61,794 nucleotides of DNA, from assembly GCA_964421785.1 (NCBI GenBank), contig CAYQZG010000005.1, positions 1-61,794 on the forward strand, given 5' to 3'. How positions within the stretch are numbered: the first letter of the stretch is position 1; each line of letters opens with the position of its first letter. Shown piece by piece: positions 17,679-26,541 of the stretch. A program made the position numbers and the translations under genes. The notes beneath the pieces were generated by a model. That model saw only the letters and a program-made list of their open reading frames with translations, was not told the DNA's origin and searched no databases. The DNA is from SKLM01 sp964421785. Lineage in GTDB: Bacteria; Chloroflexota; Anaerolineae; B4-G1.

Positions 17679-18440
17679 ATGGACGTGATGATACTGGTTC
17701 TACTGCTGGCTTTTGCTTGTGAGTTGGTGGATTCATCCCTCGGCATGGGCTATGGGACGACGTTAACGCCCTTTCTTCTTCTCCTGGGATATCGGCCTGC
17801 AGCGGTCGTGCCGGCTGTCTTACTCTCGGAGTGTGTCACCGGCATACTTGCTGGGCTTCTACATCACGAATTTGGCAACGTGGATCTCAGGCCGGGTACG
17901 CGTGACTTCAAGGTCGCGCTCGTGCTGACCGGGCTCAGTCTGGTCGGCGTCTTGCTAGGTGTCTGCATCGCCGTCAATATCCCGTCATGGGCTGTAAAGG
18001 TCTACGTCGGTCTTCTGGTGCTGATCATAGGCCTATCAATCCTCAAGAACCGTGGGCGAGAGGTATCCTTCTCTTGGCCACGGATAGGAGGCCTCGGCCT
18101 ACTGGCCGCCTTCAACAAAGGCATCAGTGGCGGGGGATACGGCCCTGTGGTGACTGGCGGACAGGTGCTGTCTGGGATTAGAGGGCGGAATGCCATAGGG
18201 ATCGCCTCCCTCGCGGAGGGGGTCGCCAGCGCGGCGGGCGTGGCAGCGTACGGGTGGAGTGGGGTCCCCATCAGTTGGCATCTGGCTCCATCGCTTCTCT
18301 TAGGAGCAATACTGTCAGTGCCCATCAGTGCCTACGTGGTAAGTCGGGTGCCTATCGGGCGTCTTACCCTGCTGATTGGAAGCCTGTCGACGGGCTTGGG
18401 TGCCTATACGCTGTTCCGAGCGGTGATAGCGGTGATATAG
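17679..18440 (+). CDS. TauE/SafE family permease (sulfite/organo-anion exporter)
   Basis: This is a 253-residue, seven- to eight-helix membrane protein of the TauE/SafE family, which moves sulfite, sulfonates or small organic acids. Family features are the two repeated motifs: VDSSLGMGYGTTLTPFLLLLG near the start and FNKGISGGGYGPVVTGGQVL in the second half. AAGGAGG precedes the ATG. It is alone in its unit, behind a c-di-AMP riboswitch, so its expression should fall when c-di-AMP rises. That suggests a role in osmotic or ion balance, which is unusual for this family. Confidence 0.9.
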   Translation: MDVMILVLLLAFACELVDSSLGMGYGTTLTPFLLLLGYRPAAVVPAVLLSECVTGILAGLLHHEFGNVDLRPGTRDFKVALVLTGLSLVGVLLGVCIAVNIPSWAVKVYVGLLVLIIGLSILKNRGREVSFSWPRIGGLGLLAAFNKGISGGGYGPVVTGGQVLSGIRGRNAIGIASLAEGVASAAGVAAYGWSGVPISWHLAPSLLLGAILSVPISAYVVSRVPIGRLTLLIGSLSTGLGAYTLFRAVIAVI

Positions 18441-18456
18441 CGAGGATATTCATAGA

Positions 18457-18485
18457 TTGACAATCTGCACGGCGAGGTTTATACT
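18457..18485 (+). promoter_or_regulatory. Strong sigma-70-type promoter of the 18591 kinase operon
   Basis: Perfect TTGACA (18457-18462), 17-base spacer, TATACT (18480-18485). The leader to GTG 18591 would be about 100 bases. Confidence 0.75.
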
Positions 18486-18590
18486 TTCTTTCAAGCTTGC
18501 AGCCTAGAAGAAACCTTTTTGCAATGCCCAGTCCTCTAATTGGGAAGAGCGCAGGACGCGGGAGTCTCTCAATCAGGCAAGGAGTAGCTT

Positions 18591-19961
18591 GTGACATCAT
18601 CTGAGTCTGCCACTACGTCCGAGGATCGCGGCCCGTTCTTTGTCAGTCAAGGTGAGTCCCAAACAGGCTCGATGCTCAGCGAAGATCCAAGGCTGTCCGT
18701 CCTTTTTGAGATTGCTAGCATCTTCGCTACAGAGCAGGATCTGGACACGATGTTGAGCCGCTCTCTGAACAGCCTCGTTGAGACATTGGAGGCGGCCGAA
18801 GCGGGCACCGTGTTGCTGTTCGATCCTGTTGAAGAACAGCTGATCGCCAGAGCAGCTTGCGGCTATGACCTGTCCATCCTGGAGGGCGTGCGTCTTGCCA
18901 TCGGGGAGGCGACTTGTGGTAAGACTTTCCAGACTGGGCAGCCCCAGCTCTATGCAACACCTCGGGCTCTTGCCAAGGCCCATAGGAGTCTTACACCGGA
19001 GAACAACAGGGCGTTCAGGCGGGCCATTCTGGGCGACCGCTGGCCGCAGAGCGCCGTTTGCGTGCCCTTGTTCACCGGCGAAAGCAAGGTAGGGGTTCTC
19101 ATGCTGGAGAACCGGGAGCGGCCCGAGGGTTTCGTCCGGGCGGATCTTCCCTTCCTACGGGCTGTGGTGGATCTCGTTGCGTTAGCGATTGAGAATGCGC
19201 GCCTCAGAAGAAAGCTTGAGGAGGCTCGCGCATTTGAGGAGGCGAACCGTCTCAAAGGGGAGCTGCTCTCCATTCTCGCTCATGAGATGCGTACGCCCCT
19301 GACTTCAATCAAGGGCTATTCCACCGCCCTACTCTTGCAAGAGGCCTCCTTCGATCTGGAAGCCCAGCGGGAGTTCCTAGAGATCATCAATGAAGAATGC
19401 GACACGCTGGAATCCCTCATCCACGACCTCTTGGAGACCTCGATCATTGACGCCGGGCTGATGCGGCTGGAGCCTCAGCCGGTTATGCTGTCGAAGCTGT
19501 CTAGGGAGACCATTGAGGAAATTGTGCATCGCACGGACAATCATCGCTTCTTGGTCGATTTCTCGGAGAAGTTCCCCATCATTGATGCAGATCCAGATCG
19601 CATCAGACAGGTACTGCGGAATCTACTGGACAACGCCGTCAAGTACTCACCAGATGGAGGTCTGGTTGTCATAGGGGGTGAGTCTTCGGAGGACGAGATC
19701 ATTGTCAGTGTGGCGGATCAGGGAGTTGGTATTTCTCCGGAACATCTGAACCGGCTATTTGACAGGTTCTTCCGAATCGAGTCGGGTATGGGGCACCATG
19801 TTGTAGGTTCAGGCCTGGGATTGCCTATCTCGCGCACAATTGTGGAGGCACACGGCGGGCGTATCTGGGCAGAGAGCAGAGTAGGGGAAGGTAGCACATT
19901 CTACTTCACGCTTCCGATAGACGGGACAAGCCGAGATATGTCAGCATTGGAGAACCCATAG
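18591..19961 (+). CDS. Cytoplasmic GAF-domain sensor histidine kinase
   Basis: The 456-residue protein has no membrane segment. The GAF domain (about 30-205) is followed by a HisKA helix (SILAHEMRTPLTSI, His near 230) and a HATPase_c domain (N-box LLDNAVKYS, G1 VADQGVGI, G2 GSGLGLPI). The start is GTG, with AAGGAG upstream. The OmpR-type regulator starts 20 bases later and is surely its partner. The GAF cysteines are isolated, so the ligand is unknown. Confidence 0.93.
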   Translation: MTSSESATTSEDRGPFFVSQGESQTGSMLSEDPRLSVLFEIASIFATEQDLDTMLSRSLNSLVETLEAAEAGTVLLFDPVEEQLIARAACGYDLSILEGVRLAIGEATCGKTFQTGQPQLYATPRALAKAHRSLTPENNRAFRRAILGDRWPQSAVCVPLFTGESKVGVLMLENRERPEGFVRADLPFLRAVVDLVALAIENARLRRKLEEARAFEEANRLKGELLSILAHEMRTPLTSIKGYSTALLLQEASFDLEAQREFLEIINEECDTLESLIHDLLETSIIDAGLMRLEPQPVMLSKLSRETIEEIVHRTDNHRFLVDFSEKFPIIDADPDRIRQVLRNLLDNAVKYSPDGGLVVIGGESSEDEIIVSVADQGVGISPEHLNRLFDRFFRIESGMGHHVVGSGLGLPISRTIVEAHGGRIWAESRVGEGSTFYFTLPIDGTSRDMSALENP

Positions 19962-19981
19962 CAGGCAAGAGATTCAAGAAG

Positions 19982-20680
19982 ATGAATGACAAGATCTTAG
20001 TCATCGATGACGAACCCCGAGTTGTGCAGCTCGTTCGTGCTGTGTTGGAGGCTGTAGGCTACGACGTGGTGGCCGCCATGAGCGGAGAGTCGGGCATTGA
20101 GGCGGTGGCGCTGGAGCAGCCGGATCTCATTTTGTTAGACGTCCGACTTCCCAACGGGCCGGACGGGTACGAGGTGTGCGAACGCATCCGCGAGTTCTCC
20201 GATGTGGGTGTGATTATGCTCACGGCCAAGGCCCGGCACGAAGACATCTTACAAGGTTTTGATTCTGGGGCCGACGACTACCTGACTAAGCCGTTCCATG
20301 CCAAGGAGCTGTTGGCTCGAGTCAAGGCCGTGCTGCGGCGCACCCGCTATCCCGAAGAAAGGGTCAAGGCGAGGAGAACCTGTGGTGAGTGGGAGATCGA
20401 CTTTGCTCGGCGCGTGGTCGAAGTGCGTGGGGAACGTGTCTCGCTCACCCCCACGGAGTACGCCCTCCTCCGCCAACTGGCAAACAATCCCAACTGCGTC
20501 ATGACACATAGCGACTTACTTGCAAAGGTCTGGGGTCCGGAGTACCGAGACGATCTGGACTATCTGCGCGCCTACATACGCTATCTGCGACGCAAACTGG
20601 AGGTCAATCCCTCCAACCCCGAGTATATTCTGACAGCCCAAGGGTTTGGGTATATGCTTGCCTGCCCCGAAGACGACTGA
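19982..20680 (+). CDS. OmpR/PhoB-family response regulator
   Basis: A 232-residue protein: receiver domain (DDEP, phospho-Asp in LILLDVRLP, Lys in YLTKPF) and winged-helix Trans_reg_C (LTPTEYALLRQLANN, YIRYLRRKLE, GFGYML). It lies 20 bases after the kinase at 18591 and ends before a strong terminator. Confidence 0.95.
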   Translation: MNDKILVIDDEPRVVQLVRAVLEAVGYDVVAAMSGESGIEAVALEQPDLILLDVRLPNGPDGYEVCERIREFSDVGVIMLTAKARHEDILQGFDSGADDYLTKPFHAKELLARVKAVLRRTRYPEERVKARRTCGEWEIDFARRVVEVRGERVSLTPTEYALLRQLANNPNCVMTHSDLLAKVWGPEYRDDLDYLRAYIRYLRRKLEVNPSNPEYILTAQGFGYMLACPEDD

Positions 20681-20711
20681 CCTTCTGGCTAACTGATCTA
20701 CTGGTTGGTCT

Positions 20712-20746
20712 AGACGGCCTCGCGATATCGCGAGGCCGTCTTTTTT
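20712..20746. terminator. Rho-independent terminator after the OmpR-type regulator
   Basis: A perfect 30-base palindrome with half-site AGACGGCCTCGCGAT (20712-20741) is followed by a run of T to 20746. Confidence 0.9.
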
Positions 20747-20779
20747 CATGCGATTTTCAAGAAGCAGGGTTATTCTTTT

Positions 20780-20809
20780 ATGACATTTTCACTGCTTCTC
20801 TGCTAGACT
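20780..20809 (+). promoter_or_regulatory. Probable promoter of the 20879-gdhA unit
   Basis: ATGACA (20780-20785), 18 bases, TAGACT (20804-20809), about 70 bases before the GTG start at 20879. Confidence 0.45.
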
Positions 20810-20878
20810 AAACATGGAAAAGCGAAACACTGAGCGAAGAATCGGTATGACGTAGATAGACAAGAGGAGGATTTGAGA

Positions 20879-21442
20879 GTGAGTGAGGTTTCCACCGTAC
20901 AGCGTACGAAGAAGACGGAGGTTGATACCGCTGCTCCGTTCCGATGGCCTGATGCTACCAGCACGGCTCAGGTCGTCCTGGATGAAGGGCTGGCGTTTTG
21001 CGCACGCAAAGCGGGGCTTGAGGACACTCAGAGGGTTGTCGAGGGCTTGCGGAGTGGCGATAGCACAGTATGCAATTACTGTCGCTACGGCCTCGCCAAG
21101 AAGATGGCGGAATCCATTGGCCGGTTGGATGAGAATGTCAAGGCCGTCTACGTCCTCGATTACGACGCAACGCCCGAGGACCGTTGTTTCGGCAGTGGGG
21201 CGAACACGTCGCTGATTCATCTGATCGTCTGGGCCGCACGAAGGACGGACGCTCTGGACGCACTCTTGAAAGCCCTCGATCGCGCCCTGGTTGAGGCATA
21301 CGGTGATCTGGTCGACATGCCTGACCTCGCGCACCTACTGGACATCCAGGTTGTGGACGACGCGGCTGTCGAGAATCACACAGGCTACGGAGCGTTGCTT
21401 TCGTCAATCCATAATCGCCCCATTGAAGTCTGGGAACGATGA
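20879..21442 (+). CDS. Conserved hypothetical protein preceding glutamate dehydrogenase
   Basis: I do not recognise this 187-residue soluble protein. I choose GTG 20879, eight bases after AGGAGG; the TTG at 20873 is too close to that site. Visible features are a CNYC pair near residue 65 (STVCNYCRYGLAKKM), a segment YVLDYDATPEDRCFGSGANTS, and a long helix (ALDALLKALDRALVEAYGDL). It looks like an alpha/beta protein, perhaps binding a metal or nucleotide. It is separated from gdhA by 44 bases and probably cotranscribed. No function is assigned. Confidence 0.7.
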   Translation: MSEVSTVQRTKKTEVDTAAPFRWPDATSTAQVVLDEGLAFCARKAGLEDTQRVVEGLRSGDSTVCNYCRYGLAKKMAESIGRLDENVKAVYVLDYDATPEDRCFGSGANTSLIHLIVWAARRTDALDALLKALDRALVEAYGDLVDMPDLAHLLDIQVVDDAAVENHTGYGALLSSIHNRPIEVWER

Positions 21443-21486
21443 GGTCGATTGGTGAGAAGCAAGGTTACGTAGACTGGGAGGAATCT

Positions 21487-22806
21487 ATGGAGAGACAAAT
21501 CGACGTGCAGACCGCAGATATACAGCCGACCTTTGTGGTGCGTGATTTCACGGGACATGATCTCTGGTCTACTGTGCTGAACCAGCTCGACGATGTGGCT
21601 GGACGGCTTGAGCTGGATCCCGGAATCCACGCCATACTCCGTCAGCCAGAGCGAGAGCTAACGGTCTCTGTCCCGGTGGTGATGGACGACGGGCACATCG
21701 AGGTCTACACCGGCTACCGTATCCAGCATTCAAGCGCTCGAGGCCCGTGCAAAGGCGGCATCCGTTACCATCCAGATGTCAATCTCAACGAGGTGAGAGC
21801 ACTGGCCGCTCTGATGACCTGGAAGTGTGCTGTGGTCAACATCCCCTATGGCGGAGCCAAAGGCGGCGTGCAGTGCAAGCCAGAGAAGATGTCCGATGAC
21901 GAGCTCTGTCGCATGACGCGGCGTTTCACGGCGATGATCATGCCCATCATCGGCTCCAGGCGCGACATCCCGGCCCCGGACGTGAATACCAATCCGCAGA
22001 CCATGGCCTGGATAACAGACACGGTCAGTATGCTTGAGCGCAAGACTGTGATCGACATCGTGACCGGGAAGCCGATTGCATTAGGTGGATCACAAGGACG
22101 CACCGAGGCTACGGGCCGCGGCGTCGCGATTACTACTCGTGAGCTATTGCAGCGTCAGGGACAAAAGCCCTCAGAGACCACCGTGGCCGTGCAGGGGTAC
22201 GGCAACGTTGGATCCCACGCGGCGACTATCTTGGATCAGATGGGCTGCAGAGTCACGGCGGTTAGCGATGTCAGCGGCGGTCTGTACAGGCCTCAGGGTC
22301 TGGATATCCAAGCCATCAATGCCCACGTCACCAATCACCCCAAGGGGTTACTGGAAGGATATCAGGCCCCGGGTGTGCAGCAAATAGATAACGATGAGTT
22401 GCTGACAAGTGACGTGGACGTGCTGGTTCCAGCCGCCTTGGAGCACCAGATTCATGAGGGGAACGCAGACCGCATCCAGGCGAGGATGATCGTAGAAGGG
22501 GCCAATGGTCCCACGACCCGTCAGGCAGATGAAATCCTGCAGCGTCGCGGCATCATCGTCGTACCGGACATTCTTGCCAATGCGGGTGGTGTGGTGGTCA
22601 GCTATTTCGAATGGGTGCAGGACCTGCAGTGCTATTTCTGGGACGAAGCAGAGGTCAACTCGAATCTGGAGCGTATTATGGTACGCAGCTTCAAGGAGGT
22701 CTGGGATTTCAGTCGACAGAAGGATGTCCCGCTTCGTCTTGGGGCCTACATGCTGTCAGTAGACAGGGTTGCTGGCGCCGTGGAATCCCGTGGGGTATTC
22801 CCGTAG
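21487..22806 (+). CDS. gdhA: Glutamate dehydrogenase (Glu/Leu/Phe/Val dehydrogenase family)
   Basis: The enzyme interconverts glutamate with 2-oxoglutarate and ammonia using NAD(P). The 439-residue product from ATG 21487 (GGAGGA upstream) has normal length. An in-frame ATG at 21439 lacks a ribosome site. The catalytic region is GPCKGGIRYHPDV, followed by MTWKCAVVNIPYGGAKGGV with the second substrate lysine. The dinucleotide fold is VAVQGYGNVGSHAA. Near the C-terminus is PDILANAGGVVVSYFEWVQ, as in the hexameric family. Confidence 0.96.
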   Translation: MERQIDVQTADIQPTFVVRDFTGHDLWSTVLNQLDDVAGRLELDPGIHAILRQPERELTVSVPVVMDDGHIEVYTGYRIQHSSARGPCKGGIRYHPDVNLNEVRALAALMTWKCAVVNIPYGGAKGGVQCKPEKMSDDELCRMTRRFTAMIMPIIGSRRDIPAPDVNTNPQTMAWITDTVSMLERKTVIDIVTGKPIALGGSQGRTEATGRGVAITTRELLQRQGQKPSETTVAVQGYGNVGSHAATILDQMGCRVTAVSDVSGGLYRPQGLDIQAINAHVTNHPKGLLEGYQAPGVQQIDNDELLTSDVDVLVPAALEHQIHEGNADRIQARMIVEGANGPTTRQADEILQRRGIIVVPDILANAGGVVVSYFEWVQDLQCYFWDEAEVNSNLERIMVRSFKEVWDFSRQKDVPLRLGAYMLSVDRVAGAVESRGVFP

Positions 22807-23036
22807 ATCGACCAGGCGCGAGCTTCGCTAAGTGCGGACAAGGGTCTCCGGGGAGCAGAGGGGATACCGATGAACTTCGGAGACTACACAATCTCATGAA
22901 GAGCTCAGTCGGCTGAGAACACACACCACCGAGAGCTCTCGGTGGTGTGGTGCAGCGCTTGCTCTTGACCTGAAGGCAGATTTGCTCCGTCGTTCAATCC
23001 CGATCGACTGGCCGCTTCGGTCGCGCAACCGCTCGC
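22807..23036. other. Intergenic region with a perfect palindrome
   Basis: A 26-base perfect palindrome with half ACACCACCGAGAG lies at 22923-22948. There is no U-run, so it is either a factor-dependent terminator or a protein site. Nothing else is supported. Confidence 0.45.
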
Positions 23037-23037
23037 C

Positions 23038-23066
23038 TTGCTCGCTTGGACCTGCAGGGCTATATG
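23038..23066 (+). promoter_or_regulatory. Possible promoter of the 23167 kinase
   Basis: TTGCTC (23038-23043), 17 bases, TATATG (23061-23066). The -10 is imperfect. Confidence 0.3.
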
Positions 23067-23166
23067 GCAAGTGTATCGTCCCCATCGACAAGGAAGTTGT
23101 GGCGACGAATCAACCTGTTCTCTGTAGGATTAGGCACCCGATGGTTCTCAGGCGGTAGTATCTGGA

Positions 23167-25242
23167 ATGGACTCCTCCCATCTGTCAACTCAGATGGTTC
23201 TGAGTTTTGTTGCTCTGGTGCTCCTGACGGTCACTGCGGTCGGGGTTCCAGGCGTCTTGCTTATCCAAGAACAGATGGAACGCCAGGCCTGGAGTCAGGT
23301 GGCACAGGCAAGTCGCGCCAGCGAGGCCCTGTACGCAGCTAGATGCAATGAGGTGGCTGATCTAGCCGTATTAACGGCTCAGCGGCCCACCCTGCGCGAT
23401 CTTATGGCTCGCGGAGAGGAAGAGTCGTTCTCGAGCTACCTGGCTACTTTGCAGGCTGGCGCAGGCCTAGACCTGGTGGCCGTCTGCGCTGCAGACCACC
23501 GGCAAATTGCGCAAGTGGGCCAGGCGATCGCTGCTGACGTATGTCGGGAGACGGTCACAGCCGGCTTCCACGTCTTACCAGCGGGATCATCCCCCCGGGT
23601 GTGGTTGCTGGCTGCTCACGCCATCGGAGGTGACACGGCTGATCTGGGCCGAGTGGTCGTGGGAATGGCTGTGGACAATGCGTTTGTCGAGGTAATCCGA
23701 GATCAAGCCGGTCTGGAACATATTTTGCTGATCAATGGTGAGCCGGTAGCTACAAGTTTCACGGAGGAACTCGCGTCGGTCGCAGGTGTTGATCGTTCGG
23801 TGTCCACATCCTCTGCCTACGTCGGGACACAGCAGGGAACCTTCAGTCTAGCAGGACGTCCCTACTATTTCACCCGCTTCTCCCTCCCCGGGACGGGGCT
23901 TGCGGACGAAGTCGCGCTAGATGTCGCGGACATGGCCGCTACACGGCGTCGCCTGATAGCGATTCTTGTGGGTAGCATCGTGGCCGTAGCTGCGACAGGC
24001 TCTGTCGCAGGAGTCATGCTTGCCCATCGGGTCGCTCGGCCTCTAGGTCGTTTGACAGAGACTGCCGCGGAGATGAGCGAGGGCGATCTCGAGTCGCCAG
24101 TTACGGTCGAGACAAGCATCCGTGAGATAGCTTTAGTGACTCAGGCCCTGGAAGGGGCCCGGGTCGACCTAAAACGGACCCTCACTCACCTACAGGAGGA
24201 GAAGGCATGGACAGAGCACCTTCTGGAGGCCATCGTCGAGGGGATCGTCACGCTGGATTCTCTAGACCAGATCACCTTCTTCAGCCATGGAGCCGAACGC
24301 ATCACAGGCTGGAGCCGGGATAAGGTTCTCAATCGCCCTTGTGATGACGTCTTTCGATCGGTCGAAGCAGACGAACCATTCAGCCAGCTTGTTCCTGCTC
24401 CAGGGCGGAAGCATAAGATCGTCGTCGAAGTGGCTGGGGGGCGTCAGGCCACGCTGGCGGTTACCGGTGCCCGACTGACGCCTCCGGAAGGCGGCGATGC
24501 TGAGGTGGCATTGGTCTTTCGGGACGTCACTGAGGAAGAAGCGGTTCATCGCCTCCTCGGACATTTCCTAGCTAACATTGGCCATGAGTTCCGCACGCCA
24601 TTGTCGGCTCTCGCGGCTTCCACGGAGATGCTCTTGGATCGAACTTCCGAGCTCAGCGTCAGTGAACTGCAGGAGTTGTTGACTTCGCTGCACTTGGGTG
24701 TCCTCGGCTTGCAGACGCTGGTGGACAACCTCCTGGAGAGTGCCAGCATTGAGGCCGGGCGCTTCCGTGTGTATCCCTGCCTGTCAGACCTGGGTGAGAT
24801 CATCGCCGAGGCTATGCGCACCATGCAGCCCCTGCTAGACAAGCGTGCTCAGCGGCTGGTTGTGGAGCTACCGGCGGCGATCCCGACCGTAGAGGCGGAT
24901 CCCCGTCGTACGGTGCAGGTGCTGGTTAACCTGTTGTCAAACGCCAGTAAGTACGGTCCCGACCACGCTGAGATCGTCTTAGGGGTCAGTACAAGCGATC
25001 ACTGGACGCGAGTGACTGTGGCCGATCGAGGGCCCGGGATCCCCCGCGAGTATCGGGACGTACTGTTTCGCCGCTTTGTACCTCCCTCACCAAGTGCCGA
25101 CAAGGCTCAGTACGGCACTGGCCTTGGGCTCTCCGTCGTGAAGGCTATCGTGGAGGCTCATGGCGGCTGTGTCGGAGTCGATGACCGACCAGGTGACGGA
25201 TCGATCTTCTGGCTCACCTTGCCGAAGGTGGATGGAGAATGA
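23167..25242 (+). CDS. Membrane sensor histidine kinase (extracellular sensor-HAMP-PAS-HisKA)
   Basis: The 691 residues run: membrane helix (about 10-33), extracytoplasmic sensor of about 220 residues, second helix (about 262-285), HAMP (RVARPLGRLTETAAEMSEGD), PAS (about 345-455), HisKA with IGHEFRTPLSAL (His near 473), and HATPase_c (LLSNASKYG, VADRGPGI, GTGLGLSV). The sensor region resembles cache-type ligand domains. Its stop overlaps the start of the OmpR-type regulator (ATGA), so the two are strictly coupled. Confidence 0.92.
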   Translation: MDSSHLSTQMVLSFVALVLLTVTAVGVPGVLLIQEQMERQAWSQVAQASRASEALYAARCNEVADLAVLTAQRPTLRDLMARGEEESFSSYLATLQAGAGLDLVAVCAADHRQIAQVGQAIAADVCRETVTAGFHVLPAGSSPRVWLLAAHAIGGDTADLGRVVVGMAVDNAFVEVIRDQAGLEHILLINGEPVATSFTEELASVAGVDRSVSTSSAYVGTQQGTFSLAGRPYYFTRFSLPGTGLADEVALDVADMAATRRRLIAILVGSIVAVAATGSVAGVMLAHRVARPLGRLTETAAEMSEGDLESPVTVETSIREIALVTQALEGARVDLKRTLTHLQEEKAWTEHLLEAIVEGIVTLDSLDQITFFSHGAERITGWSRDKVLNRPCDDVFRSVEADEPFSQLVPAPGRKHKIVVEVAGGRQATLAVTGARLTPPEGGDAEVALVFRDVTEEEAVHRLLGHFLANIGHEFRTPLSALAASTEMLLDRTSELSVSELQELLTSLHLGVLGLQTLVDNLLESASIEAGRFRVYPCLSDLGEIIAEAMRTMQPLLDKRAQRLVVELPAAIPTVEADPRRTVQVLVNLLSNASKYGPDHAEIVLGVSTSDHWTRVTVADRGPGIPREYRDVLFRRFVPPSPSADKAQYGTGLGLSVVKAIVEAHGGCVGVDDRPGDGSIFWLTLPKVDGE

Positions 25243-25922
25243 AGGCACTGGTCGTAGACGATGATCGCGTGCTCGCTGAGTTGGTGGCGTTCGCGCTGCG
25301 CCGTGAGGGGTTCGCGGTGATACAAGCGCACGATGGCGAGATGGCGTTGCGACGCTGGGCGCAGGAAGAGCCAGACATCGTCGTGCTGGACGTGAATATG
25401 CCTAAGGTCGATGGCTTTGCTGTCTGTCGGCGCATTCGAGGGCAGGCCGACACTCCCATCATCCTGCTGACTGTCCGAGGTGACGAGCATGACATCATCC
25501 GCGGCCTGGAGTTGGGAGCGGACGACTACATCCCCAAACCTTTCAGTCCACGCCAGCTCGTGGCTCGGATGCACGCTGTTTTGCGCCGTGCCGGCAAGAC
25601 GCCCACCTCGGCCATTCGTCAGGTTGGTCAGTTGACCCTCGATCCCTCGCGCCGCGAGGTCCGGGTCGGTGCCGGCGATCCCATATCGTTGACCCCTTTG
25701 GAATGTCGATTACTTGAGCTCTTGATGCTCAACACGGGCCACGTCCTCACCCACAATTCCATCATTGATCATGTGTGGGGTCCCGAAGGCGCAGACCGGG
25801 ACATGCTGCGCCAGGTGGTCCACCGTCTACGGAACAAGATTGAGCCAGACTCTTCGGAGCCGACCTACATTGAGACCGTCCCCGGTCTTGGCTACGGCCT
25901 GTCGGTTCGCCCTGAGCCCTAG
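25239..25922 (+). CDS. OmpR/PhoB-family response regulator
   Basis: A 227-residue protein with a receiver (VDDDR, Asp in IVVLDVNMP, Lys in YIPKPF) and a winged-helix DNA-binding domain (LTPLECRLLELLMLNTGHVL, VVHRLRNKIE, GLGYGL). The ATG overlaps the kinase stop by four bases. Targets are unknown; the regulated promoter at 25988 lies directly downstream. Confidence 0.95.
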   Translation: MKALVVDDDRVLAELVAFALRREGFAVIQAHDGEMALRRWAQEEPDIVVLDVNMPKVDGFAVCRRIRGQADTPIILLTVRGDEHDIIRGLELGADDYIPKPFSPRQLVARMHAVLRRAGKTPTSAIRQVGQLTLDPSRREVRVGAGDPISLTPLECRLLELLMLNTGHVLTHNSIIDHVWGPEGADRDMLRQVVHRLRNKIEPDSSEPTYIETVPGLGYGLSVRPEP

Positions 25923-25987
25923 ACACTCTCCTCGCCGCAGCCACTGGACCGGCTGTTTGCCTGCTTCTAAGTGGCCACTCGTTCAAT

Positions 25988-26043
25988 TGTCACACCCTTA
26001 TCATGGGTTCATCACGATGGTCGTCACCTATCTGTGTTAGGAT
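25988..26043 (+). promoter_or_regulatory. Shared regulated promoter, copy B
   Basis: TGTCACAC (25988), ATCAC (26011) and extended -10 TGTTAGGAT (26035-26043) have the same spacing as copy A at 16616-16671. It would drive the 26126-26542-focA unit with a leader of about 76 bases. Confidence 0.5.
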
Positions 26044-26125
26044 AGGCCTGCATCAGACGAAGAGCGCTCCGAGATGTGCATTCTTCGTACATCGAGCTTT
26101 TGAACTGAAATGGGGAGGAATGACG

Positions 26126-26449
26126 ATGAAGGTCAGAACGCGGGATGCAGAGCTTTGGCAGACGAGAACGGTGCCCAGCATATTCACGGCGCCGCTGGCC
26201 TGTCCGGAGTTCAGGACGGTGAACAGAAATGAGATCCTACGGGTGCTCGAAAGAGCTGCCCACGATCCTGGCTTCATCGCGGACATCGCGGGCAGGGGCT
26301 CGGCGGCCCTCGGCAACTACGACCTGACGTTTCCGGAGAAGGCGGCTCTGGTCAGCGGCGACCTGGGTTGGATAGAAGAGCAAGTCGGCAAGCTCACGGA
26401 CAGCCAGTGCACACTGCTGAACTGTGTACTGCAACGAGAGGCTTGGTGA
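26126..26449 (+). CDS. Small LigA/NHLP-like helical protein
   Basis: A 107-residue soluble protein. The second ATG (26126) is used, because GGGGAGG lies 7-8 bases before it and nearly touches the first ATG (26120). The C-terminal half, ILRVLERAAHDPGFIADIAG, ALGNYDLTFPEKAALVSGD, follows the helical pattern (dPxF, aL..YdLt.eEkaAL..gD) of LigA-like domains and of NHLP/Os1348-type RiPP precursor leaders known from Chloroflexota. The last 20 residues contain two Cys (CTLLNC). No modification enzyme is nearby. The family link is inference. It heads an operon with a tiny membrane protein and focA. Confidence 0.6.
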   Translation: MKVRTRDAELWQTRTVPSIFTAPLACPEFRTVNRNEILRVLERAAHDPGFIADIAGRGSAALGNYDLTFPEKAALVSGDLGWIEEQVGKLTDSQCTLLNCVLQREAW

Positions 26450-26541
26450 GGCCATCCGAGCGTCTAGGTCCGGACGGCACCTGGGGTGCCGCAGGGCAAT
26501 AGGTAGGCAGGACAAGTAGATAGAGAGGGGAGTCGTTCGTT

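Noticed and set aside
22923..22948. Palindrome after gdhA as a rho-independent terminator
   Set aside because: A perfect stem, but no U-run on either side; kept only as a note in the intergenic entry.
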